Counted from the first letter of the stretch, positions 54,026 to 63,187 are shown. The stretch is 64,000 bases of DNA from Solimicrobium sp040544425 (GCA_040544425.1 JBEONO010000001.1:368752-432751); one strand, 5' to 3'. The notes: a model not told the origin generated them from the letters alone. Program-made: numbers and translations.

Positions 54026-54370
54026 ATGAATAGTAGAGAATTAATCGCAGTCTACGAGAACGTTGCGCAGATTACGGCAGAAATGGTCAGCGCAGCACAA
54101 AGCAGTGACTGGCAGTTGCTGGCCACGCTGGAGCACGACTGCAGCATGCAGGTTCAAGTCATCAAAGATAACGATGTGCCGGTGCGTCTTGAAAAAGAAG
54201 AGCGTGAGCGGAAGGTCAGCGTCTTGAAAAAAATTCTGGCCGATGACAAAAAGATTCGCGATATTACGCAACCGCGCATGGCGCAACTGAGTGAAATGAT
54301 GCGTCGCTCAAGTACCCAGCAAAAACTGGCGAGAGCCTATCAACTGGATCACCGCAGCAGCCCATTTTGA
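54026..54370 (+). CDS. fliT: flagellar protein FliT-like chaperone
   Basis: 114 aa from the ATG at 54026; the longer open frame from 53993 (GTG-like start) adds residues with no family match. The sequence is helical and charged (IAVYENVAQITAEMVSAA, then LEKEERERKVSVLKKILADD), as in FliT proteins, which act as FliD chaperones and, in enterics, as anti-FlhDC factors. The assignment rests on size, helical pattern and position after fliS. Last gene of the fli cluster here. Confidence 0.85.
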   Translation: MNSRELIAVYENVAQITAEMVSAAQSSDWQLLATLEHDCSMQVQVIKDNDVPVRLEKEERERKVSVLKKILADDKKIRDITQPRMAQLSEMMRRSSTQQKLARAYQLDHRSSPF

Positions 54371-54386
54371 AAGACTGATCGGGCTG

Positions 54387-54420
54387 GCCTGGTGTACTCA
54401 TAATGTTGAATACGCCAGGC
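54387..54420. terminator. hairpin between convergent fliT and hydrolase genes
   Basis: Arms GCCTGGTGTA and TACGCCAGGC pair over 10 bp (one G-T) with a 14-nt loop, in the 67-bp gap between convergent genes. The T tract is weak on both strands, so it may be a shared, inefficient terminator. Confidence 0.5.
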
Positions 54421-54437
54421 TGCAAAACTTTAAGGCA

Positions 54438-55409
54438 TTAAGGCAGCGCTACGTAATTCAACGGTATCCAGACATAGCCCTTACCCTCAGCACGCAAATA
54501 CCCCAGACCGGGGAATGACAAATGCGCAGAACCAATCAGATAACCTTCTTTCGCCGCGCTTGCGTAAGCTTTCTGACGCTCGGCAATGGCTGCCTTGCTG
54601 TCTGAATCAAAATGCACGGCAACAGTCGGACGTTCAAACTGCACGGCTGCGGCATGCATCAGATCACCCCATAACATCAGCTTTTGTTCCTTGCTTTCCA
54701 CTTCGTAGATTGTGTGTCCCGGTGTGTGGCCATAGGCGGCGACTGCCTTGACGCCAGGAACCAGTTCGGTCGTGCCGTTAAACGGTTTGAAATGTCCGGC
54801 TGCGATATACGGTTTGAAGGCGTCGATCGCGTGCTGGTAGCCGTCTTTCTTATCGGCTGGTGCTTTTTCCATTTTCTCTGCGGACAGCCATTGATCTGCG
54901 TCGCGCTGATCCGAGCGGACGATCGCATTCGGAAACACCGCCATGCCGTTTGCCGTCAAACCACCGATATGGTCGCCGTGCATGTGGGTGATATAGATTT
55001 CATCAATCTGTTCCGGCTGATAGCCTGCGGCCTTCAGATTGGCGACCAGCTTGCCCAGCGTCGGGCCAAACAGACTGCCGGCGCCGGTATCGATCAGCAC
55101 CAGTTTGCTGCCGGTATTGATCAGATAAGCATTGACCGACGTATCGACCGGATTGGTCAGATGATATTTCTTCATGGCCTTGTCAAAGTCTGCCGGTGAA
55201 ATTCCCGTCAATACTTTATCCATCGGCAGTTGCACGGTGCCATCGGATAAGGCGGTGACTTCAAAGTCGCCCAGCATCACGCGGTAATAACCCGGTGCGG
55301 AAGTTTTGACCATCGGCGCGGCTGCCGATGCCGGTGTAACCAAAGTCAGTGCCGAAACCGCTGTGATTAATGCGAACGCGGCATTGCGTAAAAAAACTGT
55401 TGAAATCAT
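54438..55409 (-). CDS. secreted metallo-beta-lactamase-fold hydrolase
   Basis: 323 aa with a Sec signal peptide (AFALITAVSALTLVTPASAAA, cleavage near residue 29-30). The zinc motif is THMHGDHIGG (HxHxDH) near residue 145, with the later metal ligands in YGHTPGHTIYEV and a GDLMHAAAVQF element. It resembles MBL-fold proteins such as quorum-quenching lactonases and AidC-like or alkylsulfatase-like hydrolases, but substrate is not readable from sequence. Monocistronic, opposite to the flagellar genes. Periplasmic location expected. Confidence 0.88.
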   Translation of the reverse strand: MISTVFLRNAAFALITAVSALTLVTPASAAAPMVKTSAPGYYRVMLGDFEVTALSDGTVQLPMDKVLTGISPADFDKAMKKYHLTNPVDTSVNAYLINTGSKLVLIDTGAGSLFGPTLGKLVANLKAAGYQPEQIDEIYITHMHGDHIGGLTANGMAVFPNAIVRSDQRDADQWLSAEKMEKAPADKKDGYQHAIDAFKPYIAAGHFKPFNGTTELVPGVKAVAAYGHTPGHTIYEVESKEQKLMLWGDLMHAAAVQFERPTVAVHFDSDSKAAIAERQKAYASAAKEGYLIGSAHLSFPGLGYLRAEGKGYVWIPLNYVALP

Positions 55410-55615
55410 GCGAGCTCTCCCTGAGATGTATTGTTGATTTGCTTCTTTTGGACCGGCGCCAATTTAGCATAGATTCAAAAACATCATGCAGGCCGGGATT
55501 TTATTCCAGCCGGCCCGATTCTGAACTGAGGCCTAAAGCCCGTGCTGATCTGGCTTTCAATATCATGGGGGGATTAGATAATGAAGGCGCACATCAATTC
55601 ATAAAAAGGATTCTC

Positions 55616-56602
55616 ATGTTGACCGAAAGCCAGGCAGAGCAATGTTATCTGGGCCAGTTCATCCCGCTGCAATACCACCACAGCATGCTGATGGATCGCA
55701 ATCGCATGGAAAATTTCAAAGCCGCGATTGATTACGTCGTGTTCCCGGGTGCCAAGGTGCTGGAACTGGGCGGTGGTACTGGCGTGCTGTCCTGGTTTGC
55801 AGCGGCCAAGGCTGCCAAGGTCTGGTGTGTCGAAATGAATCCGGAGCTGGTTGCCGAATCGCGCAAACTGCTGGCGAAAAATCCCAACGGTCACAAAGTC
55901 GAAGTGGTCGAGGCGAATGCGTTTGAATATCTGCCGCCAGAACCGGTAGATGTAATGATTTGCGAAATGATTCATGTTGCGATGCTGCGCGAAAAGCAGA
56001 TCGAAATGGTCGAGTCGTTTAAACGCCGCTATCTCGCAAAATTTGGCGGCCCGTTGCCAATCATGATTCCTACCGCAGTATTGATGGCAGTCCAGCCTTT
56101 GCAGCAGGATTACGATTTTCACGGCTATCACGCGCCGATTATTCAGGTACAGGAACTGTCTGGCGATGCGCCGGGAACGATTGAGCTGTCGCTCCCTTCG
56201 CTGTACAGCACGATGGATTTCGAACAGGCCAATTCACTCGATATTGCGTGGGAAGGTTCGTTCATGATCCGCCGCGACGGCACGGTCAACGCGCTGCGCT
56301 TTATCACCAAAAATATTCTGGCGCTGGTGCCGGAAACTTCATCGAGTATCAATTGGCTCAATCGCTATATGGCATTCCCGCTCGCGCAGCCGCTTGATGT
56401 CCGGGCCGGCGACATGTTGCGCACGCGCTTTCATTATCAGGCCGGAGGCATGCTCTCGTCGCTGTCGGAATCGATGCAGGTTGAGGTGATACGCAGTGCC
56501 GAGATCGTGCCGATCAACAGCCGGGTGATCGTCGACCGGTCCAGCTTTCAGCGCGACTTTTCTGCAATTGAAATTGGCTACGATTCGCAGATCCACGCGT
56601 AA
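55616..56602 (+). CDS. PRMT-like class I SAM-dependent methyltransferase
   Basis: 328 aa from the ATG at 55616 (MLTESQAEQCY), preceded by AAAAAGGA; in-frame upstream ATGs lack a ribosome-binding site. The SAM motif is VLELGGGTGVLSWFAAAKAAK near residues 44-64, followed by VEMNPELV and a CEMIHVAMLREKQ segment that resembles the double-E loop of protein arginine methyltransferases. The C-terminal half looks like the PRMT beta-barrel (ELSLPSLYSTMDFEQA, GDMLRTRFHYQAGG). Substrate unknown; it could be protein or small molecule. Bacterial PRMT-like proteins are not well studied. Confidence 0.75.
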   Translation: MLTESQAEQCYLGQFIPLQYHHSMLMDRNRMENFKAAIDYVVFPGAKVLELGGGTGVLSWFAAAKAAKVWCVEMNPELVAESRKLLAKNPNGHKVEVVEANAFEYLPPEPVDVMICEMIHVAMLREKQIEMVESFKRRYLAKFGGPLPIMIPTAVLMAVQPLQQDYDFHGYHAPIIQVQELSGDAPGTIELSLPSLYSTMDFEQANSLDIAWEGSFMIRRDGTVNALRFITKNILALVPETSSSINWLNRYMAFPLAQPLDVRAGDMLRTRFHYQAGGMLSSLSESMQVEVIRSAEIVPINSRVIVDRSSFQRDFSAIEIGYDSQIHA

Positions 56603-56614
56603 ACTCTGCGGTGG

Positions 56615-57934
56615 CTAGACCTGCGGCAGCCAAAAGTCTTTCCTGATGCGTTCAATTTCGTCCGTGGAGGTAATTCCTGCCTTGCGGGCGTAGTCTTCCC
56701 ATCGGGACAGCACATCGGCTGTCGTCCGGATCAGGGATTTGATCTCGCCAATTCCGAACCGGTCTGCATCGGCATACAGATCATCGACCGTAAAATCAGC
56801 AAATTTGCCGTTCACCGACATCAGATGCTGCGCTACCCATTCGCTGTTTGGATCGTAGGAATGAGTGATGTCGTAAGCCGGTGCCAGTGCCCAGGGCTGG
56901 CCCTGCTTGAGCAAAAACGAAAAATTCTTCGAGTGATCATCACAGTTTTTTGCCATCACATTAAAGACCATGCGACGGAACGCCTCGACCATGGCGCTGC
57001 GTGGCAAATTCAGCGCCTTGATCGTCATATACAGTTGGGAATAACTGTTGCTCGCCTTTTTTTTGTAATCGACGTGGGCCATCGCGCACAGGGTTTGCAG
57101 ATGATGTTTGCTGTTGTCATCAGCACGGTCGAACCGTTTGGTCATGAAGTGCGCCCGGCCATTTTCCGCAAGCAGCTGAGATTCAGACATCGTTATGCCG
57201 GCATCAATCGCCATCAGGTAGTAGGCATACTCAATGCGACCGAAATGTTTGCCGGTATTCAAGCTACGGTCAACGTCCATGCCATCAAATTTGAGCAACC
57301 AGTGGCTGAACCCGGCTTCGACGTCAGCGTGTCCGGAGCGGATTTCCTTGCTGTCGGGATTCCAGGCGATCACCGCTTTGGCGCGCGCGCCACCGGCTGA
57401 GGTGCCCACGTCAATAGTGCTGCGCAGGGCCGCACTGGTTTGTTCATCACAGTCCAGGATGCCGTGAACCGCGTTACGCGCCTCCTGCACCAGTTTGCCC
57501 AGATCAATGGCGAAGGGCTTTTTGTTACCAGGCCCGGTCTGGGGTTTGAATTCCAGCGCACCCATCGAGCGTTTGCCCATGTAGGCGAGCCTATCCAGTG
57601 CCGTAACCTGATCGGCAGCAATACCGTTGTCGGCCATGTAGCGGTTGATCAGGGCATTGCCGAAGTCATCGGGCAGCGAATCAGCCAGCATGGCAGGCAG
57701 GCGTTTGTAGGTGATTTCTGGCAGATCCGTAAATAACCAGACCTCGTCTGGCGCAGTAATTGACATCTTCAAGGGCGACAGGTCAATGCCAGAGCGCCTG
57801 AACCTGGCGTCGAAAGCGAAAGCGTAGTACCCGTAGGCTGGATCGAGCGCAACCGCGCCAACCAGTTGGTTCCAGACATAGACTTCGACAAGATCGACGT
57901 GTTTGTAGGCCTTTGGTTTTTTAGTTGTCGCCAT
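56615..57934 (-). CDS. hipA: HipA-family Ser/Thr kinase toxin
   Basis: 439 aa from the ATG at 57934, 7 nt after AGGA; it overlaps hipB by 14 bp. The N-terminal subdomain contains YGYYAFAFDARFRRSGIDLSP. The kinase core shows GTSAGGARAKAVIAW (P-loop region), HFMTKRFDR (ATP-binding) and the catalytic and metal loop KNCDDHSKNFSFLLKQ, then ALAPAYDITHS. E. coli HipA phosphorylates GltX and causes persistence; the same type of action is expected but the target is not known here. Antitoxin hipB lies directly upstream. Confidence 0.93.
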   Translation of the reverse strand: MATTKKPKAYKHVDLVEVYVWNQLVGAVALDPAYGYYAFAFDARFRRSGIDLSPLKMSITAPDEVWLFTDLPEITYKRLPAMLADSLPDDFGNALINRYMADNGIAADQVTALDRLAYMGKRSMGALEFKPQTGPGNKKPFAIDLGKLVQEARNAVHGILDCDEQTSAALRSTIDVGTSAGGARAKAVIAWNPDSKEIRSGHADVEAGFSHWLLKFDGMDVDRSLNTGKHFGRIEYAYYLMAIDAGITMSESQLLAENGRAHFMTKRFDRADDNSKHHLQTLCAMAHVDYKKKASNSYSQLYMTIKALNLPRSAMVEAFRRMVFNVMAKNCDDHSKNFSFLLKQGQPWALAPAYDITHSYDPNSEWVAQHLMSVNGKFADFTVDDLYADADRFGIGEIKSLIRTTADVLSRWEDYARKAGITSTDEIERIRKDFWLPQV

Positions 57935-58253
57935 GCTGATTTCCTGGACGGGTGGTTCTGGCGCGTTGGCGTTGCTGGCCGCGGCGTCCGGCGCCACGCA
58001 GCAGCTGCATCGGATTAATTGTTGCGGCCGGTGACAGGGTCGCCAGCCATCCTTCTTTGCCCAGGGTACGCAGTACCTTGATCAGGGTTCTGAGATTGGC
58101 ACCGCTGCCGTTTTCCAGGTTTTTGAGTGCAGTCACACTGACACCAGACTGGGACGACAGGTCCTCACGTGTGATGTTCTTTTGTAAGCGGAGGCGTTTT
58201 ACGTTTTCACCAAGCTGCAATTCCAGTTCGGCGGTATTATTTATGGATTCCAT
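57921..58253 (-). CDS. hipB: HipB-type antitoxin, XRE-family regulator
   Basis: 110 aa. The helix-turn-helix is at about residues 15-70: LGENVKRLRLQKNITREDLSSQSGVSVTALKNLENG. The C-terminal tail is basic and Gln/Arg-rich (RRGQQRQRARTTRPGNQ) and may insert into the partner toxin or DNA. Starts at ATG 58253, with only a weak ribosome-binding site. The upstream AT-rich region has three AGATCT-centred elements that could be its operators, as HipB is known to repress hipBA. Confidence 0.9.
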   Translation of the reverse strand: MESINNTAELELQLGENVKRLRLQKNITREDLSSQSGVSVTALKNLENGSGANLRTLIKVLRTLGKEGWLATLSPAATINPMQLLRGAGRRGQQRQRARTTRPGNQHGDN

Positions 58254-58262
58254 AAAAGCTTT

Positions 58263-58404
58263 AAATAGATCTTTAAGAGCAAATTAAAATTATTACAGGT
58301 TTAATTAAAGCTATATTATCAATAAAAATATATAAGTCAATAAATATGTATTACAGATCTATAAAAGTTTATTACTGCTTTAAATATCTATAAAAGATCT
58401 ATTT
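58263..58404. promoter_or_regulatory. AT-rich hipBA control region with three AGATCT-centred repeats (candidate HipB operators)
   Basis: The element AAATAGATCTTTA at 58263-58275 recurs inverted as TAAAAGATCTATTT at 58391-58404, and a related ACAGATCTATAAAA lies at 58353-58366. The first is 10 bp in front of the hipB start. The whole stretch is much richer in A/T than its surroundings, as is usual for toxin-antitoxin control regions. That HipB binds here is inference. Confidence 0.6.
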
Positions 58405-58596
58405 GCGACTTTTATATTCTAACTATTTATTGCTTTGAAATCACGGACTGGATTGATTAAAGGGTGTTTTCGGCCGAATTAAAATATTTGCGGATGTCCA
58501 CCGATTTTACTTGTTGTAAGCAAATATTTCCGCTACTATTGCCGCTGAGCAATTTCAGTTAACGCTGGGATTGCAAAAAAATATCCCTAAGAATTC

Positions 58597-58675
58597 CAAG
58601 GCAAACCCGTCGAAATGCGGGGACGCAAAGCCTCCGGCCTAAAGCGCAGTGCGCCATGGTAGCGGGGTTGCCAGG
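58597..58675 (+). ncRNA. cyclic di-GMP-I riboswitch (GEMM-I)
   Basis: The hallmark blocks appear in the right order: AAGGCAAACC, a GAAA tetraloop region (GTCGAAATGCGG), GACGCAAAGCC, CCGGCCTAAAGC, then CATGGTAGCGGGGTTGCC. The outer stem pairs GGCAAACC with GGTTGCC. This matches the GEMM-I/c-di-GMP-I consensus very well. It lies about 80 nt upstream of the S53 peptidase start, in the same direction, so c-di-GMP probably controls that gene. The mechanism (transcription or translation) cannot be decided; no obvious terminator hairpin is seen between aptamer and start. Confidence 0.94.
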
Positions 58676-58753
58676 TTGGTGAACGTTGTTATTTTGACGG
58701 TGCACCGACTTGTCAGGCAGTACGCCTTGGCCACTGAGAAAGTGAATCAAGCC

Positions 58754-61411
58754 ATGCTGTCAAACAAGATCTCCCTTCGCAAATCTGGCGCACTGTTATT
58801 GAGCACCAGTGTTATCGCGCTGTTATCCGCCTGCGGTGGTTCCAGCAACAGTCTTGGTAACAGCGTTGGCAACAGCGCTGGCAGCAGCGCTGGCAGCAGC
58901 GTCTCTGCCGCACAGTCCACCAGCGCCCCGGCCGACATTACTACCGGAGTCACCGTTTTTGGGATGGCCGGTGCCAACGCAGTCACCAGTGCTGCCGTGA
59001 CAATCCAGCCTACTTATCACCTGGCAGCGGTGCTGCCCGAGCCGCCAGATGGCCTGGATGCCGGTGGCATGTCGCTGTCCAGAGTTCTGCCACCGTCAAT
59101 CAAACAGATTCCGGAAGAGGCCCAGCAGTTGCCGACACGGCAGATGCGCATGGCGCAACTGGTACGCGGAACCACGGCAGATATCTCGGCCCACGGCGCA
59201 ACCGGCACCACGGCAACTTATTCGCCGGCGCAGGTTCGCGCAGCTTACGGCCTGGCGACCCTTCCTTCGAGTTTCAGCAATCTCAGTGCAGCGCAGCTGG
59301 CGCAGTATGGTGCCGGGCAGACCATTTATTTGATCGACGCTTACGACGATCCGATGGTGGCCAGCGAGTTGGGCGCCTTCAGTCAACTGTTCGGGCTGCC
59401 AGCCTGCACCACCCGCAGCCTGCCAGTCAATGCCAGTCTGCCGCTGGCCGCGCCAAGTGCCAACGGTTGTGACTTCTATAAAGTGCAAAGCAGTAACGCG
59501 GGCAGCATGACCGCCACCGTACCTAAATACGATGCCAACTGGGCGGTGGAGATTGCGATGGATGTGCAATGGGCCCACGCGATCGCGCCGCTGGCGCGCC
59601 TGGTTCTGATTGAGTCCGCCGATGCGACCGTCCCAACAATGAGCGGCGCCATTGGACTGGCCAATCTGATGGGGCCTGGCGTGGTCTCGATGAGTTTTGG
59701 TGGCACCGAGGGCAGCTACGTGTTGGCTGCGGACAGTTACTTCCAGTCCAAGGGCATGAGTTATTTCGCGTCGACTGGCGACAGTGGTGCGGGTGTCAGC
59801 TGGCCATCATCGTCCCCTTATGTCGTGGCCGTTGGCGGTACCACTTTGACTTACAGCGGAACCGGTAGCCGTTCGGAAGTGGTGTGGTCAAAAACCGGCG
59901 GTGGCGTGAGCGCCTTTGAGCCAACCCCGCTCTATCAAAACAATAAAGTGCCCGGTATGCAGAACTATGGCAAACGCGCCGTTGCCGACGTGTCATTCAA
60001 TGCCGATCCGAATTCCGGACAGTACGTGGCGGTGATTCCGAATCAGGCCACCTGCAGCTTCTGTCAGGTCAGTTGGGTAACCGGCGGCGGAACCAGTCTG
60101 TCTACTCCACAGTGGGCAGGTCTGACGGCGATTGTGAATGCGATGCGCACCCAGGCTGGCAAACCGATGCTGGGTGATCCTCACGCGGCGCTGTACACGC
60201 AGATTGCCAGTACTGCCAGTACCTATGCCAGCGTTTTCGCTGATGTCACCACTGGCAGTGACGCCAGCTGCGCGATTTGCAGTGCGACCCGTGGCTATGA
60301 CGCTCCGAGCGGACTCGGCAGTCCGAATGCAGCAGCATTGATCAATACCCTGACCGGTCTGACGGTGGCTTCAGCGCCGGCCGTCCGTGGCGGCATATCG
60401 ATCAGCGCCATCGCCGGCAAGGCATTGAGTTTTAACGTCAGCGTCACCGCCAGCAATGCCTACACTATGAGCCTGCAGAACGCGCCGGCCGGCATGAGCG
60501 TATCCAGCAATGCAGTAGTGAGCTGGGCCACGCCGGTGGTCGGCAATTACACGGTCAATGTAGTGGCAACCGACAGCAAGACCGGTTTGAGCGGGCAGGG
60601 CGTCTACAGCGTCTTCGTTGCTGGCAGCACTGCGCCGGTAGTCAGTTCCGGCAGTCAGAGCGGTACCGCCGGGCAGCCATTGAGTTTCCCGATTCATGTC
60701 ACCGACGTCAATCCAACCACCGTAACGCTGAGCGGCGCGCCGAGCGGCATGAGTATCAGCTCAGCAGGTTTGATCAGTTGGAGCCTGCCGGTTGCAGGTA
60801 CTTACAGCGTCACGGTAACGGCCCGCGATATGATGAACAATCTGACTGGCAACGGCGTGTATGCGGTCACCATCAATAAAACGCCCGGACCTGTGGTCAG
60901 TTCCGGCAATGTCACCGGCAGTGTTGGCACGGCCTTGAAATTTGCGGTAGCGGTGACTGATCCCAATCCGTACACACTCAGTCTGCCAGGCGCACCGACC
61001 GGCATGACGATCGACAGTAAAGGTAACGTGAGCTGGCCAACACCGGTTCTCGGCAACTACACCGTATCGGTTGTAGCCAGGGACAATGCCAGCGGGTTGA
61101 CCGGCACCGGCACCTACAACATCAGCATCGGCACGGCAGGCGGACCAAGCATCTCGGGCTCAGGTCTGAGCGGCAAGGTCGGTACGCCATTGAATGGCAC
61201 GATCCAGATCAGCGATTCGACCTCGTCGATTGCCGGGGTGGGCGTGGGCGGTATGCCGGTTGGCATGAACGTCAATGCGGTGGGTGGCATGACTCAATTC
61301 TCTGTTACCTGGGCCAAGCCGGTTGCCGGTACCTACGTGCTTCAGGTGTTTGCTTCGGATGCGGCGCAACGCAGCACCAGTGCCAATTTGATTGTGACGA
61401 TATCGAATTAG
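58754..61411 (+). CDS. S53 sedolisin-family protease, lipoprotein, with four Ig-like (He_PIG) repeats
   Basis: 885 aa from the ATG at 58754; a GTG at 58649 would start inside the riboswitch. Residues 1-26 form a lipoprotein signal (lipobox LSAC). A Gly/Ser/Asn-rich spacer follows, then the sedolisin catalytic domain with the Glu/Asp pair in VEIAMDVQWAHA, the oxyanion Asp in STGDSGAG and the nucleophile Ser in GGGTSLSTPQW. Four Ig-like repeats of about 85 residues form the C-terminal third, each with a G-P-xGM and W-P-xGxY pattern. Typical of secreted, surface-held proteases. Expression is probably set by the upstream c-di-GMP riboswitch. Confidence 0.9.
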   Translation: MLSNKISLRKSGALLLSTSVIALLSACGGSSNSLGNSVGNSAGSSAGSSVSAAQSTSAPADITTGVTVFGMAGANAVTSAAVTIQPTYHLAAVLPEPPDGLDAGGMSLSRVLPPSIKQIPEEAQQLPTRQMRMAQLVRGTTADISAHGATGTTATYSPAQVRAAYGLATLPSSFSNLSAAQLAQYGAGQTIYLIDAYDDPMVASELGAFSQLFGLPACTTRSLPVNASLPLAAPSANGCDFYKVQSSNAGSMTATVPKYDANWAVEIAMDVQWAHAIAPLARLVLIESADATVPTMSGAIGLANLMGPGVVSMSFGGTEGSYVLAADSYFQSKGMSYFASTGDSGAGVSWPSSSPYVVAVGGTTLTYSGTGSRSEVVWSKTGGGVSAFEPTPLYQNNKVPGMQNYGKRAVADVSFNADPNSGQYVAVIPNQATCSFCQVSWVTGGGTSLSTPQWAGLTAIVNAMRTQAGKPMLGDPHAALYTQIASTASTYASVFADVTTGSDASCAICSATRGYDAPSGLGSPNAAALINTLTGLTVASAPAVRGGISISAIAGKALSFNVSVTASNAYTMSLQNAPAGMSVSSNAVVSWATPVVGNYTVNVVATDSKTGLSGQGVYSVFVAGSTAPVVSSGSQSGTAGQPLSFPIHVTDVNPTTVTLSGAPSGMSISSAGLISWSLPVAGTYSVTVTARDMMNNLTGNGVYAVTINKTPGPVVSSGNVTGSVGTALKFAVAVTDPNPYTLSLPGAPTGMTIDSKGNVSWPTPVLGNYTVSVVARDNASGLTGTGTYNISIGTAGGPSISGSGLSGKVGTPLNGTIQISDSTSSIAGVGVGGMPVGMNVNAVGGMTQFSVTWAKPVAGTYVLQVFASDAAQRSTSANLIVTISN

Positions 61412-61566
61412 TACTACTGCGTCATAAATTAACCCGCGTCATTCCCGCCCAGTCAGGGACGCCTGGTCGGGGACCCCTGGTCTTAGACAGCCTTTGGCTA
61501 TAATGAATTTTCCCTGCAATCCCCGGAAAATCGACTATGCTGCCAACGAAACAGGAGAAACACTCA
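61412..61566. repeat. intergenic region with a partial GTCATTCCCG-type repeat
   Basis: At about 61436-61484 lies GCGTCATTCCCGCCCAGTC and a GC-rich tail with GGGGACCCCTGG. It resembles one arm of the inverted repeats at 31875 and 42079 but lacks a matching second arm. No gene is seen in these 155 bases; the MFS ribosome-binding site AGGAGA is at the end. Confidence 0.5.
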
Positions 61567-62787
61567 ATGAAGGGTTCCCAGCCTGATCATAACGATCAGA
61601 TTTCGCACGATTCGAAGACCGGTAAATTCAGCGTGCAGGCCGACGTGCTCAAGCTGGGACTGGTGAGCTTGCTGACTGATCTGAGCTCCGAGATGATTTT
61701 TTCAGTATTCGCGATTTTCTTTACCGTCGTTGCCGGAGGCTCTGCGGCCCTGTTGGGATTGGTTGAGGGAGCAAGTGATTTTGCTGCGTCGTCATTAAAT
61801 TACCTGGCAGGCTGGTTATCGGACCGATCCGGCAAGCGCAAAATTTTTGTTCTTGCCGGATACACGTTCTCGACACTGGCCAAGATTATTTTGCTGATCA
61901 CCAGTTCAATCGTCGGTCTCAGTTTTTTTCGTATTATCGAACGCCTGGGCAAGGGCTTTCGAGGGCCACCGCGTGATGCATGGCTGTCTGCAGTTGCCGG
62001 GTCGGAGAACCGCGGGTACTCGTTTGGTGTGCACAAAGCGCTAGACAAGACCGGCGCAGTTGTCGGCCCGTTGCTTGCCTACGGTTTGCTGCGGTGGCTG
62101 GGCGATGGTGCCGCAACGTTTCGTATTTTGTTCTGGGTGGCACTCGTTCCTGCGCTGCTCAGTATTGTCGTTTTGAGCCTGATCAAGGACCGGCCGGGAG
62201 AAAAACACGCACGCGAAAACATGGTCGACACCTGGAAAACACTGAGTCCACAATTCAAGCGTTACCTGGTCAGTGCCGGTATTTTCTCGCTGGCTTATTT
62301 CAGTTTCAGCTTTCTACTTCTGCGCGCGCACGGCGTTGGTTTTGATCTGAAGGAAATCGTATTGCTGTATGCGCTGTTCAACCTGTCGGTCGTGGTTGCT
62401 GCGCCGCTGGTCGGCAAGCTCGGCGACATCATAGGCCGGGCGCGGATCATCATACTGAGCTACCTGATTTATCTGTTGATGAGTATCGGTTTCGTATTCG
62501 CGACGATGAAATGGCAAGTCGTCGTGCTGTTCATTATTTATGGCGCGTTCTATTCCATCGACGAAGCGCAAAGCAAAGCGTTCATCGCAGACATCGAGTC
62601 GGAGAGACGCGCCTCAGCAATGGGTATGTACAATTTTGTGACGGGCATCATCTACCTGCCTGCCTCGATGATCGCTGGATGTTTGTGGCTGATTCATCCA
62701 GCGGCGGCTTTTATTGTCGCTGCCACCCTGGCGTTTGTCGCGATCGTTACGTTCATCATTTTTCGGCCAGAGCAGCGTCGCACTTAG
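61567..62787 (+). CDS. major facilitator superfamily transporter
   Basis: 406 aa from the ATG at 61567, which follows AGGAGA by 8 nt; an ATG 30 nt earlier is possible. About twelve membrane helices are seen. The loop after helix 2 carries the MFS motif A variant GWLSDRSGKRKIFVLAGY, and the second half repeats it as VGKLGDIIGRARIIILSY. The N-terminal TDLSSEMIFSVFAIFF and SALVG-like VEGASDFAAS are typical of a subgroup often called MFS/metal-linked. Substrate unknown. It converges with a decayed CsoR-type repressor gene. Confidence 0.85.
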   Translation: MKGSQPDHNDQISHDSKTGKFSVQADVLKLGLVSLLTDLSSEMIFSVFAIFFTVVAGGSAALLGLVEGASDFAASSLNYLAGWLSDRSGKRKIFVLAGYTFSTLAKIILLITSSIVGLSFFRIIERLGKGFRGPPRDAWLSAVAGSENRGYSFGVHKALDKTGAVVGPLLAYGLLRWLGDGAATFRILFWVALVPALLSIVVLSLIKDRPGEKHARENMVDTWKTLSPQFKRYLVSAGIFSLAYFSFSFLLLRAHGVGFDLKEIVLLYALFNLSVVVAAPLVGKLGDIIGRARIIILSYLIYLLMSIGFVFATMKWQVVVLFIIYGAFYSIDEAQSKAFIADIESERRASAMGMYNFVTGIIYLPASMIAGCLWLIHPAAAFIVAATLAFVAIVTFIIFRPEQRRT

Positions 62788-62917
62788 GGCAGTTCATCAA
62801 AGGCCGCTGCCGTAATGTTCAATACAGGTCCCGCCTGTCACGACGCAATCGAATGCCGCCAACAGAAATAGCCGACGGCTTTGTCCTCGTTGAGGCAGTT
62901 TCCTTCAGTTCCCGATT

Positions 62918-63187
62918 CTATAAATATTTGGTGATCTCTTTGAACTCAAGAACGGTGTCTTGAAGATTGGTCGTTTTCAGTTTTACGGCATTTTCAAGAC
63001 GGTGATCAATGTGATCATGGACCAGATTTTTCTTGGCGTTGCTGATCGCCTTTTCAACGGCCTGAAGCTGTTGCGCTACTTCCAGACACTCGCGATCATT
63101 TTCCATCATTTCAATGACACCTTTCAAATGTCCCAAGGCCCGTTTGAGGCGCTTTAATATTTCGGGTATGCGGATTTTGTTGTTGAA
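62918..63187 (-). pseudogene. CsoR/RcnR-type (DUF156) metal-sensing repressor, decayed N-terminus
   Basis: The open frame reads ILKRLKRALGHLKGVIEMM, then ECLEVAQQLQAVEKAISNAKK and HDHIDHRLE, ending EFKEITKYL: the full core of the family (89 codons). But no ATG or GTG lies in frame before the core; a TAG at 63188-63190 closes it, and the only usual start is a TTG inside helix 1 (63136). The position that holds the second metal-binding cysteine in CsoR reads Arg (DHR). It has probably lost function, or starts at a rare codon. Convergent with the MFS gene. Confidence 0.7.

Noticed and set aside
57061..57066. Possible frameshift at a T run inside hipA
   Set aside because: The frame stays open across it and the HipA motifs on both sides are in one frame.
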